Assembly (NCBI GenBank): GCA_018623495.1
Contig: JAAZVP010000015.1
Location: forward strand, 1-52,769
DNA length: 52,769 nucleotides
Direction of reading: 5' to 3'
Origin: Halothiobacillus sp.
GTDB taxonomy: Bacteria > Pseudomonadota > Gammaproteobacteria > JAAZVP01
The notes beneath the pieces are model-generated. The model was given only the letters and a program-made list of their open reading frames with translations, was not told the origin of the DNA and did no database searches. The position numbers and the translations under genes were made by a program. Each line of letters starts with the position of its first letter. The stretch's first letter is position 1. Of the stretch, positions 38,375-46,507 are shown piece after piece.

Positions 38375-38611
38375 TCAGGCCTCCTCGGCCTTCTGCAGGC
38401 GAATCACCAGCACGTCACCCTCCTCTTCCAGGGACAGGAGACGGTGGCCGGTCTGGCGGCAGAAGGCGGCGAAATCCTCGCGGGCGCCGGGGTCCGTGGC
38501 ACGCACCTCCACCTGCTCACCCGGCGCCATCCCGACCAGGGCCTTCTTGGTCTTGAGCAGGGGCAACGGGCAGGCCAGGCCCGCCAGGTCCAGCTGCCGG
38601 GGCTCGCTCAT
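38375..38611 (-). CDS. tusA: TusA-family sulfur carrier
   Basis: A 78-residue TusA/SirA-like protein. The hallmark LACPLPLLKTKKAL has the sulfur-carrying Cys (about 14) in the CPxP motif. In sulfur oxidisers TusA passes sulfane sulfur between rhodanese, DsrE2 and downstream sulfur-oxidation complexes; in others it serves tRNA thiolation. The start overlaps the rhodanese stop by four bases (ATGA), so the genes are coupled. Confidence 0.9.
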   Translation of the reverse strand: MSEPRQLDLAGLACPLPLLKTKKALVGMAPGEQVEVRATDPGAREDFAAFCRQTGHRLLSLEEEGDVLVIRLQKAEEA

Positions 38612-38973
38612 GTCCCGCCCTCCGCGACCAGCGAGGCCTGTTCGGTGTCGGCGGAAAGCCGGCGCCCGGACTGCAGCCAGGCCATCACCCCGCCTTCGAG
38701 GTTGCTGCAGCGCTCGATCCCCTGGGACTGGAGAAACCGGCAGGCCTGGGCGGAGCGGGCCCCGCTCTGGCAGTAGACCACGAGTTCCCGGTGGTCGCCG
38801 ACGAGAGCGCGCAGACGATCGAGCTCGTTGGGCAGGAGGTGCAGGGGCAGGCAGCGCGCCCCCGGGATGATGCCGCCCCGGGTCTCGGCCTCGGTGCGCA
38901 CATCGATCAGGACCGGTCGGGGCCGCGAACCTCGGCTCAGCGCCTCGACAGACAGGTTGGCAACGGACAGCAT
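38608..38973 (-). CDS. Rhodanese-domain sulfurtransferase
   Basis: A 121-residue single-domain rhodanese. The active-site loop is VVYCQSGARSAQA with catalytic Cys, preceded by LIDVRTEAETRGGIIPGA, typical of the fold. No signal peptide, so cytoplasmic. The ATG at 38973 is chosen because GAGGTG lies eight bases before it. As the first gene of the rhodanese-tusA-dsrE2 cluster it probably loads TusA with sulfur from thiosulfate or persulfides. Confidence 0.87.
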   Translation of the reverse strand: MLSVANLSVEALSRGSRPRPVLIDVRTEAETRGGIIPGARCLPLHLLPNELDRLRALVGDHRELVVYCQSGARSAQACRFLQSQGIERCSNLEGGVMAWLQSGRRLSADTEQASLVAEGGT

Positions 38974-39107
38974 CCCGGAATCACCTCGGCAATGGTTCGA
39001 CCCCGCCGGCAGGAACCCGGCGGGGCGGGTAACATCATACCCCCGTAGGCGCAGCCGACGGGCGGCGCCCGACAATTATCCACATCCCGCCCGGAGTTGC
39101 GACCGCG

Positions 39108-40499
39108 ATGCGCAGGACCATCCCCCTAGCCCTCCTCCTCTCGACGCTGGCCGGCCCTGCCGGTGCAGAGCTGCCCGCGCTCGGCGATCCGACCAGCCAG
39201 ACGCTCACCGACGACGAGGAGTACGCCCTGGGCGAGGCCTTCATGCGCCAGCTGCGCTCGCGCGCGCAGATCATCGAAGACCCCCTGCTGCGGGAATACC
39301 TGCAGGCGATCGGCACCCGAATCGCCTCGGCCGCGCCACCGCGGCCCTTCCCCTTCCGCTTCTTCCTGGTCGCCGATGACACGATCAACGCCTTCGCCGC
39401 GCCGGGCGGCTTCATCGCCGTGCACTCGGGGCTGTTTTTGGCCACCCGGTCGGAGGACGAGCTGGCCGCGGTGATCGCCCACGAGGTCGCCCACGTCACC
39501 CAGCGCCACATCGCGCGCCGCCTCGAGGCCGGCCGCCAGACCAGCCTGATCACCCTGGCCTCGCTGCTGGCCGCCATGGCCCTCTCGGGCAGCTCCGGCG
39601 AGGCCACCGAGGCCTCGCTCTACGCCGGCATGGCCGCCAGCGCGCAACGGCAACTGAACTATACCCGCCAGCATGAACACGAGGCCGATCGCATCGGCAT
39701 CGACATCCTCGCGGGGGCGGGCTTCGACCCCCGGGCCATGGCGGACTTCTTCCAGACCATGCAAGAGCGCGACCGCTACGCCTCGGATACCCAGATCGAG
39801 CTGCTGCGGACCCACCCGGTCAACCCCACCCGCATCGCCGAGGCACGCCAGCGGGCCGAACGCCTGCCCCATCCCCCCGCCGAACGGAGCCTCGACTACG
39901 ACCTGGCCCACGCCCGGCTGGCCGTACTGTTCGGTGATGCTCCCGCCCCGCCTGCCGCCGAGGGCGCCTCGCCCCTGGCGAACAGCTATGCACACGCGCT
40001 GCGCCAGATGGAAGAAGGCCGGCCAAAAGCGGCACTCGATGCCCTTGCCGACACCGACGACCAGCGCGCCAACCCCTGGTTCGCCCTGCTCGAGGCGCGC
40101 GCCCTCACCCACCTGGACCGGGGGACCGAGGCCCGGCGCACCCTCGAGGCCAGCCTCGCGCTCTACCCGGACAACCAGGCGCTCACCCTGCAACTCGCCG
40201 AGCTCGAGCTCGACCACGCCCCCCTGGCCGCCATCGAGCGCCTCGAACCCATCGTCACTCGACCCGGCGCCCCCGCCGAGAGTTACCGCCTGCTCTCGCG
40301 CGCGGCCGCGGCCGCCGGCCGCCCCGCCCTGGAACACGAGGCCCTCGCCAGCCACTTCCTCGCCCGCGGCCGACCCCACGAGGCGCTCGACGAGCTCGAA
40401 CGGGCCGCCCGCCATTGCCCGGCCGCCAGCGTCTGCCACGATCGCGTCGAGGCCATGCGGACCCGCATCGAAGAGACCGTGCGTCAAGCGAGAAATTAA
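39108..40499 (+). CDS. bepA: M48 metalloprotease with TPR repeats (BepA-like)
   Basis: A 463-residue periplasmic protein: signal peptide ending at GPAGA (about 20), an M48 peptidase domain with the zinc motif HEVAH (in AAVIAHEVAHVTQRH) and the third ligand Glu in EHEADRIG, then a C-terminal helical-repeat region (TPR-like, about 290-460). BepA assists or degrades outer-membrane beta-barrel proteins during assembly. The divergent sulfur-carrier cluster is unrelated in function. Length is close to E. coli BepA (487). Confidence 0.88.
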   Translation: MRRTIPLALLLSTLAGPAGAELPALGDPTSQTLTDDEEYALGEAFMRQLRSRAQIIEDPLLREYLQAIGTRIASAAPPRPFPFRFFLVADDTINAFAAPGGFIAVHSGLFLATRSEDELAAVIAHEVAHVTQRHIARRLEAGRQTSLITLASLLAAMALSGSSGEATEASLYAGMAASAQRQLNYTRQHEHEADRIGIDILAGAGFDPRAMADFFQTMQERDRYASDTQIELLRTHPVNPTRIAEARQRAERLPHPPAERSLDYDLAHARLAVLFGDAPAPPAAEGASPLANSYAHALRQMEEGRPKAALDALADTDDQRANPWFALLEARALTHLDRGTEARRTLEASLALYPDNQALTLQLAELELDHAPLAAIERLEPIVTRPGAPAESYRLLSRAAAAAGRPALEHEALASHFLARGRPHEALDELERAARHCPAASVCHDRVEAMRTRIEETVRQARN

Positions 40500-40651
40500 A
40501 GCACCCGCACCCATGATAAGAGAGGCTTATACAAGCATTAGCTAATAGAAAAACAACGGCATGAGCGGATAAATATATTTTTATTGCGTTCGCGAGACCC
40601 TCATTTATCCTGAACCCACATCCGATGCGATGTCATACAAAAAACAAAGCC

Positions 40652-40680
40652 GCTCGGCGTCCGAGAACGACCGGCCGAGC
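40652..40680 (+). promoter_or_regulatory. Hairpin in the soxX leader
   Basis: Perfect 7-bp arms GCTCGGC / GCCGAGC, about 25 bases before the soxX ATG and just ahead of a strong AGGAGGT site. It sits in an unusually AT-rich 205-base gap (40500-40704). A role in mRNA stability or control is speculative. Confidence 0.35.
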
Positions 40681-40704
40681 AGAAGTAGACCCTAGGAGGT
40701 AACG

Positions 40705-41085
40705 ATGCGGAAAAAAGCGAGCTTGATTTCGACTGCCGCTTCCGTCGCCGCACTGCTGGGCAGCGTCAGCCTGGCGAGCCCGGCCCTTGCAGCCGAGGAG
40801 GAGGGTGCGAAGTCGATCGTGGAGCAGGGCAAGGAAATCGCCTTCGCACGCAAGAAGGGCAACTGCCTGGCGTGCCACGCCATCGAGGGCGGCGAACTTG
40901 CCGGCACCATCGGGCCGCCCCTGGTGGCCATGAAGATGCGCTACCCCGACAAGCAGAAGCTGTACGACCAGATCTGGGACGCGCGCGTCAAGAACCCGCA
41001 CACCATCATGCCGCCTTTCGGTCCTCACGAGATCCTCACCGAAGAGGAGATCGAGAAGGTCGTCGAGTTCATCTACACCCTGTGA
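40705..41085 (+). CDS. soxX: Sulfur oxidation c-type cytochrome SoxX
   Basis: A 126-residue periplasmic monoheme cytochrome c. A signal peptide (cut near 30, ALA) precedes the heme site CLACH (Cys54, Cys57, His58); the distal ligand is Met102 in TIMPPFGPH, as in SoxX. With SoxA it forms the SoxXA complex, which attaches thiosulfate oxidatively to SoxY. AGGAGGT precedes the ATG. The soxA gene starts 57 bases downstream. Confidence 0.93.
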   Translation: MRKKASLISTAASVAALLGSVSLASPALAAEEEGAKSIVEQGKEIAFARKKGNCLACHAIEGGELAGTIGPPLVAMKMRYPDKQKLYDQIWDARVKNPHTIMPPFGPHEILTEEEIEKVVEFIYTL

Positions 41086-41142
41086 TCGACGCGTAGAGAT
41101 TCGAGGCCGACCAGCCAAGCGACAAATGAGGACGGGTAAACC

Positions 41143-41979
41143 ATGAAGAAGATTCTTATTGCAGCCACCGCGGCTCTGGGCTTCGCATCCCTGCCGGCGA
41201 TCAGCCAGGCAAGCCCGGAACAGGACCGCCAGGAATTCGTCAAGTACTTCCAGGACCGCTTTCCTGACGTCCCCTTCCAGGAATTCAAGAACGGCGTCAA
41301 CGCCGTGGACGAGGGTCGCCGCGAACAGTGGGAAGCCAACGAGGAGTTCCCCCCCTACGAGTTCGCCGTGGACGAAGGCGGTGACCTGTTCAACAACACC
41401 ACCTTCCCCAACGGCAAGAGCTACGCCGACTGCTTCGACGAGCCGGTCGACAACATCCGCCCGCAGTATCCCTACTTCGATACCGACCGCGGTGAAGTCG
41501 TGACCCTCGAGCTCGCCATCAACGAGTGCCGCGAAGCCAACGGCGCCGAGCCTCTGCGCTGGAAAAAGGGCGACATCGCCAAGATCTCTGCCTATCTCGG
41601 CTACCAGGCCCGCGGCAAGAAAATCGATGTCGAGATCCCCAACGAGGAAGCCGAGAAGTGGTACGAGCGGGGCAAGAACCACTTCTACTCCAAGCGCGGC
41701 CAGCTCAACATCGCCTGCGCCGACTGCCACCAGTACCATTCTGGCCAGCGGGCACGCGCGAACGTCCTGAGCCCGGCCCTGGGTCACCCGACCCACTTCC
41801 CGGTACACCGCAAGAAGTGGGGCGGACTGGGTACACTGCACCGTCGCTACGGCGGCTGTAACCGCAACATTCGCGCCAAGCCGCTGCCCGCCCAGAGTGC
41901 CGAGTACCGTGCACTGGAGTACTTCCAGGCCTACATGAGCAACGGCCTGGAGATCAACGCGCCGAGCTCGCGCGAGTGA
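41143..41979 (+). CDS. soxA: Sulfur oxidation c-type cytochrome SoxA (single-heme type)
   Basis: A 278-residue periplasmic cytochrome of the SoxXA complex. Signal peptide cut near residue 23. Only one heme motif is present, CADCH (192-196), with the likely persulfide ligand Cys239 in RRYGGCNRN. The position of the N-terminal heme in diheme SoxA has just Cys97 (YADCFDE); Cys97 and Cys129 may form a disulfide instead. This is thus the type with one heme in SoxA. It makes the SoxY-S-thiosulfonate together with SoxX. A terminator follows 33 bases after its stop. Confidence 0.93.
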   Translation: MKKILIAATAALGFASLPAISQASPEQDRQEFVKYFQDRFPDVPFQEFKNGVNAVDEGRREQWEANEEFPPYEFAVDEGGDLFNNTTFPNGKSYADCFDEPVDNIRPQYPYFDTDRGEVVTLELAINECREANGAEPLRWKKGDIAKISAYLGYQARGKKIDVEIPNEEAEKWYERGKNHFYSKRGQLNIACADCHQYHSGQRARANVLSPALGHPTHFPVHRKKWGGLGTLHRRYGGCNRNIRAKPLPAQSAEYRALEYFQAYMSNGLEINAPSSRE

Positions 41980-42012
41980 TCCCGACCGACTAAAACGGTC
42001 TTGAAGGGCAAT

Positions 42013-42046
42013 AAAAAATCCGGTCTGGCGACAGGCCGGATTTTTT
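42013..42046 (+). terminator. Rho-independent terminator after soxXA
   Basis: Stem AAATCCGG / CCGGATTT (42016-42042) with a T-run after it and an A-run before it; it could act in both directions. It closes the soxXA operon before soxB. Confidence 0.88.
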
Positions 42047-42049
42047 CAT

Positions 42050-42055
42050 TATACT
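42050..42055 (+). promoter_or_regulatory. Probable -10 box of soxB
   Basis: TATACT directly behind the soxXA terminator, about 130 bases before the soxB ATG. The T-run of the terminator falls in the spacer; no good -35 element is visible. Confidence 0.4.
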
Positions 42056-42107
42056 GCGGGGTCAATTTCGGTCGGCCACCTTCCGGCGCCGCACCGGATT
42101 ACAACGC

Positions 42108-42150
42108 ATAAGCTGTGCTTATCCAGTATGCCGTCGATTTTCTTCGACGG
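42108..42150 (+). promoter_or_regulatory. Two tandem hairpins in the soxB leader
   Basis: ATAAGC / GCTTAT around TGT (42108-42122) and CCGTCGA / TCGACGG around six bases (42131-42150). Both are perfect stems in the 5' untranslated region. They may stabilise the message or affect translation. Confidence 0.4.
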
Positions 42151-42187
42151 TGAATCCCAAAACGGGCAAAAACCGGAGTACGAACGC

Positions 42188-44029
42188 ATGAGTCTTTCAC
42201 GCCGAGAATTCCTGCAGATGCTCGCCGTGGCGAGTGCCGCCGGCATCAACCTGGGCACCGCCCAGGCCGGCAGCTCGAACCAGAAGGTGGCCAGCTCGGT
42301 CAAGGCCAACAGCGCCTCCTCGAACATGTACGAGGTGCCGAAAACCGGCAACGTCCACATCCTTCATTACACCGACTGCCACGCCCAGCTGAACCCGGTG
42401 TACTTCCGCGAGCCTTCGGTCAACCTGGGCATCGGCTCGATGAAGGGCAACCCGCCGCACCTGGTCGGCGAGGCGTTCCTCAAGCACTTCGGCGTCAAGC
42501 CCAACACCCCCGGGGCGCATGCCTACACCTACCTCGATTTCGCCGAGGCCGCCGAGAAATACGGCAAGGTCGGCGGCTTCGCCCACCTGCGCACGCTGGT
42601 CAAGCACATGAAGGACCAGCGCCCGGGCGCGCTGCTGCTCGACGGTGGCGACACCTGGCAGGGCAGCGCCAGCGCCCTGTGGACCGACGCGCAGGAAATG
42701 ATCGAGGCGCAGAAACTGCTCGGCTCGGACATCTTCACCTCCCACTGGGAGGCCACCTACACCGCCGAGCGGATGATGGAAGGCATCCAGGAGCTCGAGG
42801 ACAACGGCCTCGACTTCGTCGCCCAGAACGTCTTCGACAACATGTGGGGCGAGCGGGTCTTCAAGCCCTACGTCATCCGCGAGATGAACGGTCACAAGGT
42901 CGCCTTCATCGGCCAGGCCTTCCCCTATACGCCGATCGCCAACCCTTCCTGGATGGTCTCCGACTGGAGCTTCGGCATCCGCGACGAGGAGATGCAGAAG
43001 ACGGTCGACAAGGCCCGCGGTGAAGGCGCGGAGGCGGTCATCGTCCTGTCTCACAACGGCATGGACGTGGACATCAAGATGGCCAGCCAGGTCACCGGCA
43101 TCGACGCCATCATGGGCGGCCATACCCACGACGCCGTCCCGCAGCCCACCGTCGTCTCCAACAAGAGCGGCAAGACCCTGGTCTGCAACTCCGGCTCCAA
43201 CAGCAAGTTCCTGTCCGTTCTCGACCTCGACATCAAGAACGGCAAGGTGGCCGACTACAACTACACCATGCTGCCGGTCTTCTCGAACTTCATCGAGCCG
43301 GACGCGGAGATGCAGTCCTTCATCGACAACTCCCGCAAGCGCAAGATCACCCTCGACAACGAGCGGATCTACGGCAAGCGCAACGGCGAGAGCTTCGTCA
43401 TGGAAGAGCGCCTCAACAAGGTGCTGGCCAAGACCGACTCCCTGCTCTATCGTCGCGGCAACTTCACCGGCACCTGGGACCAGGTCATCTGTGACGCGCT
43501 CATCGAGCAGACCGACTCCGACATGTCCTTCTCGCCGGGCGTTCGCTGGGGCACCTCCCTGGTCCCGGGCTCCGACATCACCTACGAGGACATGATGACC
43601 GAGTGCGCCCTGACCTACCCCAACGTGACCGTCAACGAGTTCACCGGGGAGCAGATCAAGGGCATCCTCGAGGACGTCTGCGACAACATCTTCAACAAGG
43701 ACCCCTACTACCAGCAGGGCGGCGACATGGTTCGCGTGGGCGGTCTCAAGTACGCCGTCGAGCCCAACGGCACGATCGGCAACCGGATTTCCGAGATGGA
43801 ATTCAACGGCAAGCCCGTGGATCCCAAGAAGAAGTACCGCGTTGCCGGCTGGGCCTCCGTGGCCGACCCGGACAACATCCCGGGCGACACCGGGGTGCGC
43901 ATCTGGGACCTGATGGAGGACTACCTGACCGACAAGAAGGTCATTTCCAACGTCCAGCCCAACGAGCCCAAGCTCAAGGGCGTCAAGGGCAACCCGGGTC
44001 TCAACCCCGAGTACGGCAACGTCACCTGA
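42188..44029 (+). CDS. soxB: Thiosulfohydrolase SoxB
   Basis: A 613-residue periplasmic dimanganese enzyme that hydrolyses sulfate from SoxY-bound thiosulfonate. The Tat signal SRREFLQMLAVAS is at the N-terminus. The metallophosphoesterase-type domain shows ILHYTDCHAQLNPVYFREPS, LLDGGDTWQGSA, VLSHNGMDVD and GGHTHDAVPQP; the C-terminal 5'-nucleotidase-like domain follows from about 370 (NFTGTWDQVICDAL ... PNVTVNEFTGEQIKGILE). The ATG at 42188 (GGAG nine bases before) is taken because the upstream in-frame start at 42128 would bury the Tat motif. It is separated from soxXA by a terminator and has its own leader. Confidence 0.96.
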   Translation: MSLSRREFLQMLAVASAAGINLGTAQAGSSNQKVASSVKANSASSNMYEVPKTGNVHILHYTDCHAQLNPVYFREPSVNLGIGSMKGNPPHLVGEAFLKHFGVKPNTPGAHAYTYLDFAEAAEKYGKVGGFAHLRTLVKHMKDQRPGALLLDGGDTWQGSASALWTDAQEMIEAQKLLGSDIFTSHWEATYTAERMMEGIQELEDNGLDFVAQNVFDNMWGERVFKPYVIREMNGHKVAFIGQAFPYTPIANPSWMVSDWSFGIRDEEMQKTVDKARGEGAEAVIVLSHNGMDVDIKMASQVTGIDAIMGGHTHDAVPQPTVVSNKSGKTLVCNSGSNSKFLSVLDLDIKNGKVADYNYTMLPVFSNFIEPDAEMQSFIDNSRKRKITLDNERIYGKRNGESFVMEERLNKVLAKTDSLLYRRGNFTGTWDQVICDALIEQTDSDMSFSPGVRWGTSLVPGSDITYEDMMTECALTYPNVTVNEFTGEQIKGILEDVCDNIFNKDPYYQQGGDMVRVGGLKYAVEPNGTIGNRISEMEFNGKPVDPKKKYRVAGWASVADPDNIPGDTGVRIWDLMEDYLTDKKVISNVQPNEPKLKGVKGNPGLNPEYGNVT

Positions 44030-44058
44030 TCGGTCCACACCGTCGCGACCGAGGACAG

Positions 44059-44084
44059 AGCCCCGCCATCCGGCGGGGCTTTTT
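44059..44084 (+). terminator. Rho-independent terminator of soxB
   Basis: Perfect 9-bp stem AGCCCCGCC / GGCGGGGCT with an ATCC loop followed by TTTT, 30 bases after the soxB stop. Confidence 0.92.
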
Positions 44085-44161
44085 CGTGCCCGAACCCAAT
44101 CGCCGGCAGCCTCCGGCCCGTTCGACTACTGTCCTTTCTGAACTTACCGGGACCCGAACCC

Positions 44162-45514
44162 ATGGATACAACGGACCGCCTGCCCGACGGCCAACTTCAA
44201 CGCGCCGAGATCCTGAGTGCGCTGAGTCACGCCCTCGACCTCACCGAGGGCCAGCCTGCCGGCCACTGCGTCCGCTGCTGCTGGCTCGGCATGCAACTCG
44301 GCCACGCCCTGCACCTGGGACAATCCGAACTCCAGGAGCTCTATTACACGCTCCTGCTCAAGGACCTGGGCTGCAGCTCGAACGCCGCCCGGATCACCCG
44401 GCTCTATGCCACCGACGATCACGCCTTCAAGCGCGGCTTCAAGCAGGTGGACGATTCCGTCACCCGGATCATGCCCTTCCTCCTTCGCCACACCGGACTC
44501 GGCCAACCCCTCGGCCGTCGGCTCGCGAGCATCGTCGATGCCGTCCGCCACGGGGGAGAACACATGCACGAGCTCATCCAGACACGATGCGAACGGGGCT
44601 CTGCGATCGCCAGGGAACTTCGCTTCCCCGAAGGCGTTGCCGCCGGCATCTATTCGCTCGACGAGCACTACGACGGCCATGGCCAACCCCACGGCACGGC
44701 CGGGGATCACATCCCCCTCGCCTCCCGCATCGCCCTTCTCGCCCAGGTCGCCGACGTCTTCCACACGACCCATGACGGAACGGTAGCGCTCGAGGAGTTG
44801 CAAAACCGCAAGGGCAGCTGGTTCGACCCCGCCCTCGTCGACGCCTTCAGCAGCATCGCCACCGGCGAGGCCTTCTGGACCACGCTCGAATCGCCGGATC
44901 TCACCGCGCGCGTATGGGCCCTCGAGCCTTGCCCGGCGGCCATGCCCATGGACGAGGATTACCTCGACTCCATCGCCAGCGCCTTTGCCCAGGTGGTGGA
45001 TGCCAAGAGCCCCTATACCGCGGGTCATTCCGAAAGGGTGACCGAGTACACCCGTCTCACCGCCGAGCGACTCGGGCTCCCTGCCCATCGCCGACGCTGG
45101 CTGGAGCGGGGCGCGCTGCTCCACGACATCGGCAAACTCGGCGTGAGCAACGCCATCCTCGACAAGCCCGGAAAACCGACCCGGGCCGAATGGGAATCCA
45201 TCAAGCGCCATCCCCTCCACACCTATCGCATCCTCACGCGAATCGGGGGCATGGACGACTTTGCCCGGATGGCCGCGGCCCACCACGAAAGGCTCGACGG
45301 CCACGGTTACCCGTGGGGATTGAAGGCCGACGCCATCAGCCGGGAAACCCGAATCCTCACGACGGCCGACATCTTCGATGCGCTCACGGCAGACCGCCCC
45401 TACCGGGGGCCGATGCCGCGGGACCGGGCTCTTTCCATCATGCACGGAGAAGCCGGCAAGGCCATCGACCCGGAATGCCTCGAGGCCCTGGAGCAGGCCC
45501 TCCCGGATGAATGA
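44162..45514 (+). CDS. HD-GYP domain protein (cyclic di-GMP phosphodiesterase-like)
   Basis: A 450-residue cytoplasmic protein. The C-terminal HD-GYP domain (about 265-445) carries GHSERVTEYT, LLHDIGKLG (HD pair) and HHERLDGHGYPWG (H-x-GYP variant: GYP retained), so it could hydrolyse cyclic di-GMP. The N-terminal half (about 20-200) looks like a degenerate HD domain (HCVRCCWLGMQLG ... LLLKDLGCSSNAARI, then EHYDGHGQPHG without GYP), as in two-domain HD-GYP proteins. No receiver or membrane segment. It is the third cyclic di-GMP gene in the window, opposite in activity to the two cyclases. Confidence 0.85.
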   Translation: MDTTDRLPDGQLQRAEILSALSHALDLTEGQPAGHCVRCCWLGMQLGHALHLGQSELQELYYTLLLKDLGCSSNAARITRLYATDDHAFKRGFKQVDDSVTRIMPFLLRHTGLGQPLGRRLASIVDAVRHGGEHMHELIQTRCERGSAIARELRFPEGVAAGIYSLDEHYDGHGQPHGTAGDHIPLASRIALLAQVADVFHTTHDGTVALEELQNRKGSWFDPALVDAFSSIATGEAFWTTLESPDLTARVWALEPCPAAMPMDEDYLDSIASAFAQVVDAKSPYTAGHSERVTEYTRLTAERLGLPAHRRRWLERGALLHDIGKLGVSNAILDKPGKPTRAEWESIKRHPLHTYRILTRIGGMDDFARMAAAHHERLDGHGYPWGLKADAISRETRILTTADIFDALTADRPYRGPMPRDRALSIMHGEAGKAIDPECLEALEQALPDE

Positions 45515-45563
45515 CGGGGGCTCAGAGCCGAGAACTTCGCATGCGGTATGTCGCTCCTAGCCT

Positions 45564-45604
45564 GTAGTACGCGGAGCGCAGCGGGGCTGGGGATCTTGCC
45601 GGGA
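45564..45604. repeat. Dispersed repeat, copy also near 51912-51955
   Basis: The stretch around TAGTACGCGGAGCGCAGCGG resembles the sequence beginning GTAGTACCCAGAGCGTGGCG near 51912, and the similarity continues through GGGGCTGGGGATC / GGGGCTGGAGATC. The two copies are about 6.3 kb apart and flank the Gld-type ABC gene block. 45515-45720 holds no gene. Confidence 0.5.
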
Positions 45605-45719
45605 CGCTGCCGGGATGCCTCGAGCGCGAAGGCCCCGGTAGCAGATCGCCCCGGAGGCCCGGTGCTCACCCTCGCCGGCTTGCCGCGGGACGACAACCTG
45701 CCCAGGCCTCAGACTGACA

Positions 45720-46018
45720 ACTCAGTAGAGTCCCCGTTGTCGGCAATACTCGGTCTCGCTCAGTAGCGCAGCCTCGACCACCGCCGCAACCTTGTCTCGG
45801 GCCGACCAGCCTTCCGGCATCGTATCGCTGTCCGGCAACAGCCGGCCCCGACGGTGGGCGTCGCGGCGCCGGTTGTACCGCGGGGCCTCGGAGAGGCCCC
45901 TCCTCGGCGGCCAGTGCCGCAATGGTCTTGTTCGCCAATGGCAGCATCTTCTGGATCACTGCCTCTTTGCGTTTGGATGAATACCGCGCAGATTGCTCCA
46001 ATCTGCTACTCGGGTATT
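45720..46018 (-). pseudogene. IS3-type transposase OrfA remnant
   Basis: Read leftward, the frame contains RYSSKRKEAVIQKMLPLANK and TIAALAAEEG, then, after a frameshift near 45895, LSEAPRYNRRRDAH and later PEGWSARDKVAAVVEAAL and EYCRQRGLY, ending in a stop at 45722. This is the order found in OrfA proteins of IS3-like elements (KRYS-x-x-x-KEAVLKKLLPP, then SEATLYNWRKEAR, then W-S-x-x-DK-x-AVVETA, then EYCRQRGLY). No OrfB integrase is present. It is a decayed relic. Confidence 0.65.
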
Positions 46019-46169
46019 TGCTGACAGGCGATCCGGTCCAGCGGGCATTGACCTGGACAGGGGAGAGGCGCCCAATCTTATCCATGACGGCAAGCCACGA
46101 CACATTGGCACGGAACTTTCCGCGCGTTCCACGGTCCGGATGCGACGTGCGGCAGGAGGTGCCCTGAGC

Positions 46170-46448
46170 CCCTGCCGGTTGCCGGGCTGGCGGCGCTGCC
46201 CGCCGACCAACCCGCAAAGGATGAGGTCGATGGCGTCATCGTGGCCGAGCTCGAACCCGGCAGCCCGGCCGCCCAGGGCGGACTGCACTTAGGGGGATGC
46301 AATCGACATCATCAGGCGCCGCGATATGGGTGGCATCCAGAATGCCCGCCAGGCCATGGACGATGTCTCAGACGCCGGGCTGCTGCACATATCGGGGGAG
46401 AACGGGGCGCTGCTTCTCGTTATCAAACCCCAACGCCCTTTGCCTTGA
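46170..46448 (+). pseudogene. PDZ-domain fragment of an HtrA/DegP-type protease gene
   Basis: A broken C-terminal PDZ domain. Frame one gives GLAALPADQPAKDEVDG and VIVAELEPGSPAAQGGLHLG; after a shift at about 46286 frame two gives DAIDIIRRRDMGGIQNARQA ... NGALLLVIKPQRP, then a stop at 46448. The order fits the PDZ domain of HtrA-type serine proteases (V-x-V-x-x-V-x-PGSPAA-x-AGL-x-GD ... LLLV). No protease domain lies upstream, so this is a remnant that ends 60 bases before the ABC ATPase gene. Confidence 0.6.
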
Positions 46449-46507
46449 AAAACCAAGCGTGCGATTCACCACTTTCGAGGAGCATTGATCCATCAGGAGC
46501 AACCGTA

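Noticed and set aside
45792-46292. Small plus-strand frames between the HD-GYP and ABC genes
   Set aside because: They lie in the IS3 and PDZ relics, and the recognisable fragments are in other frames.
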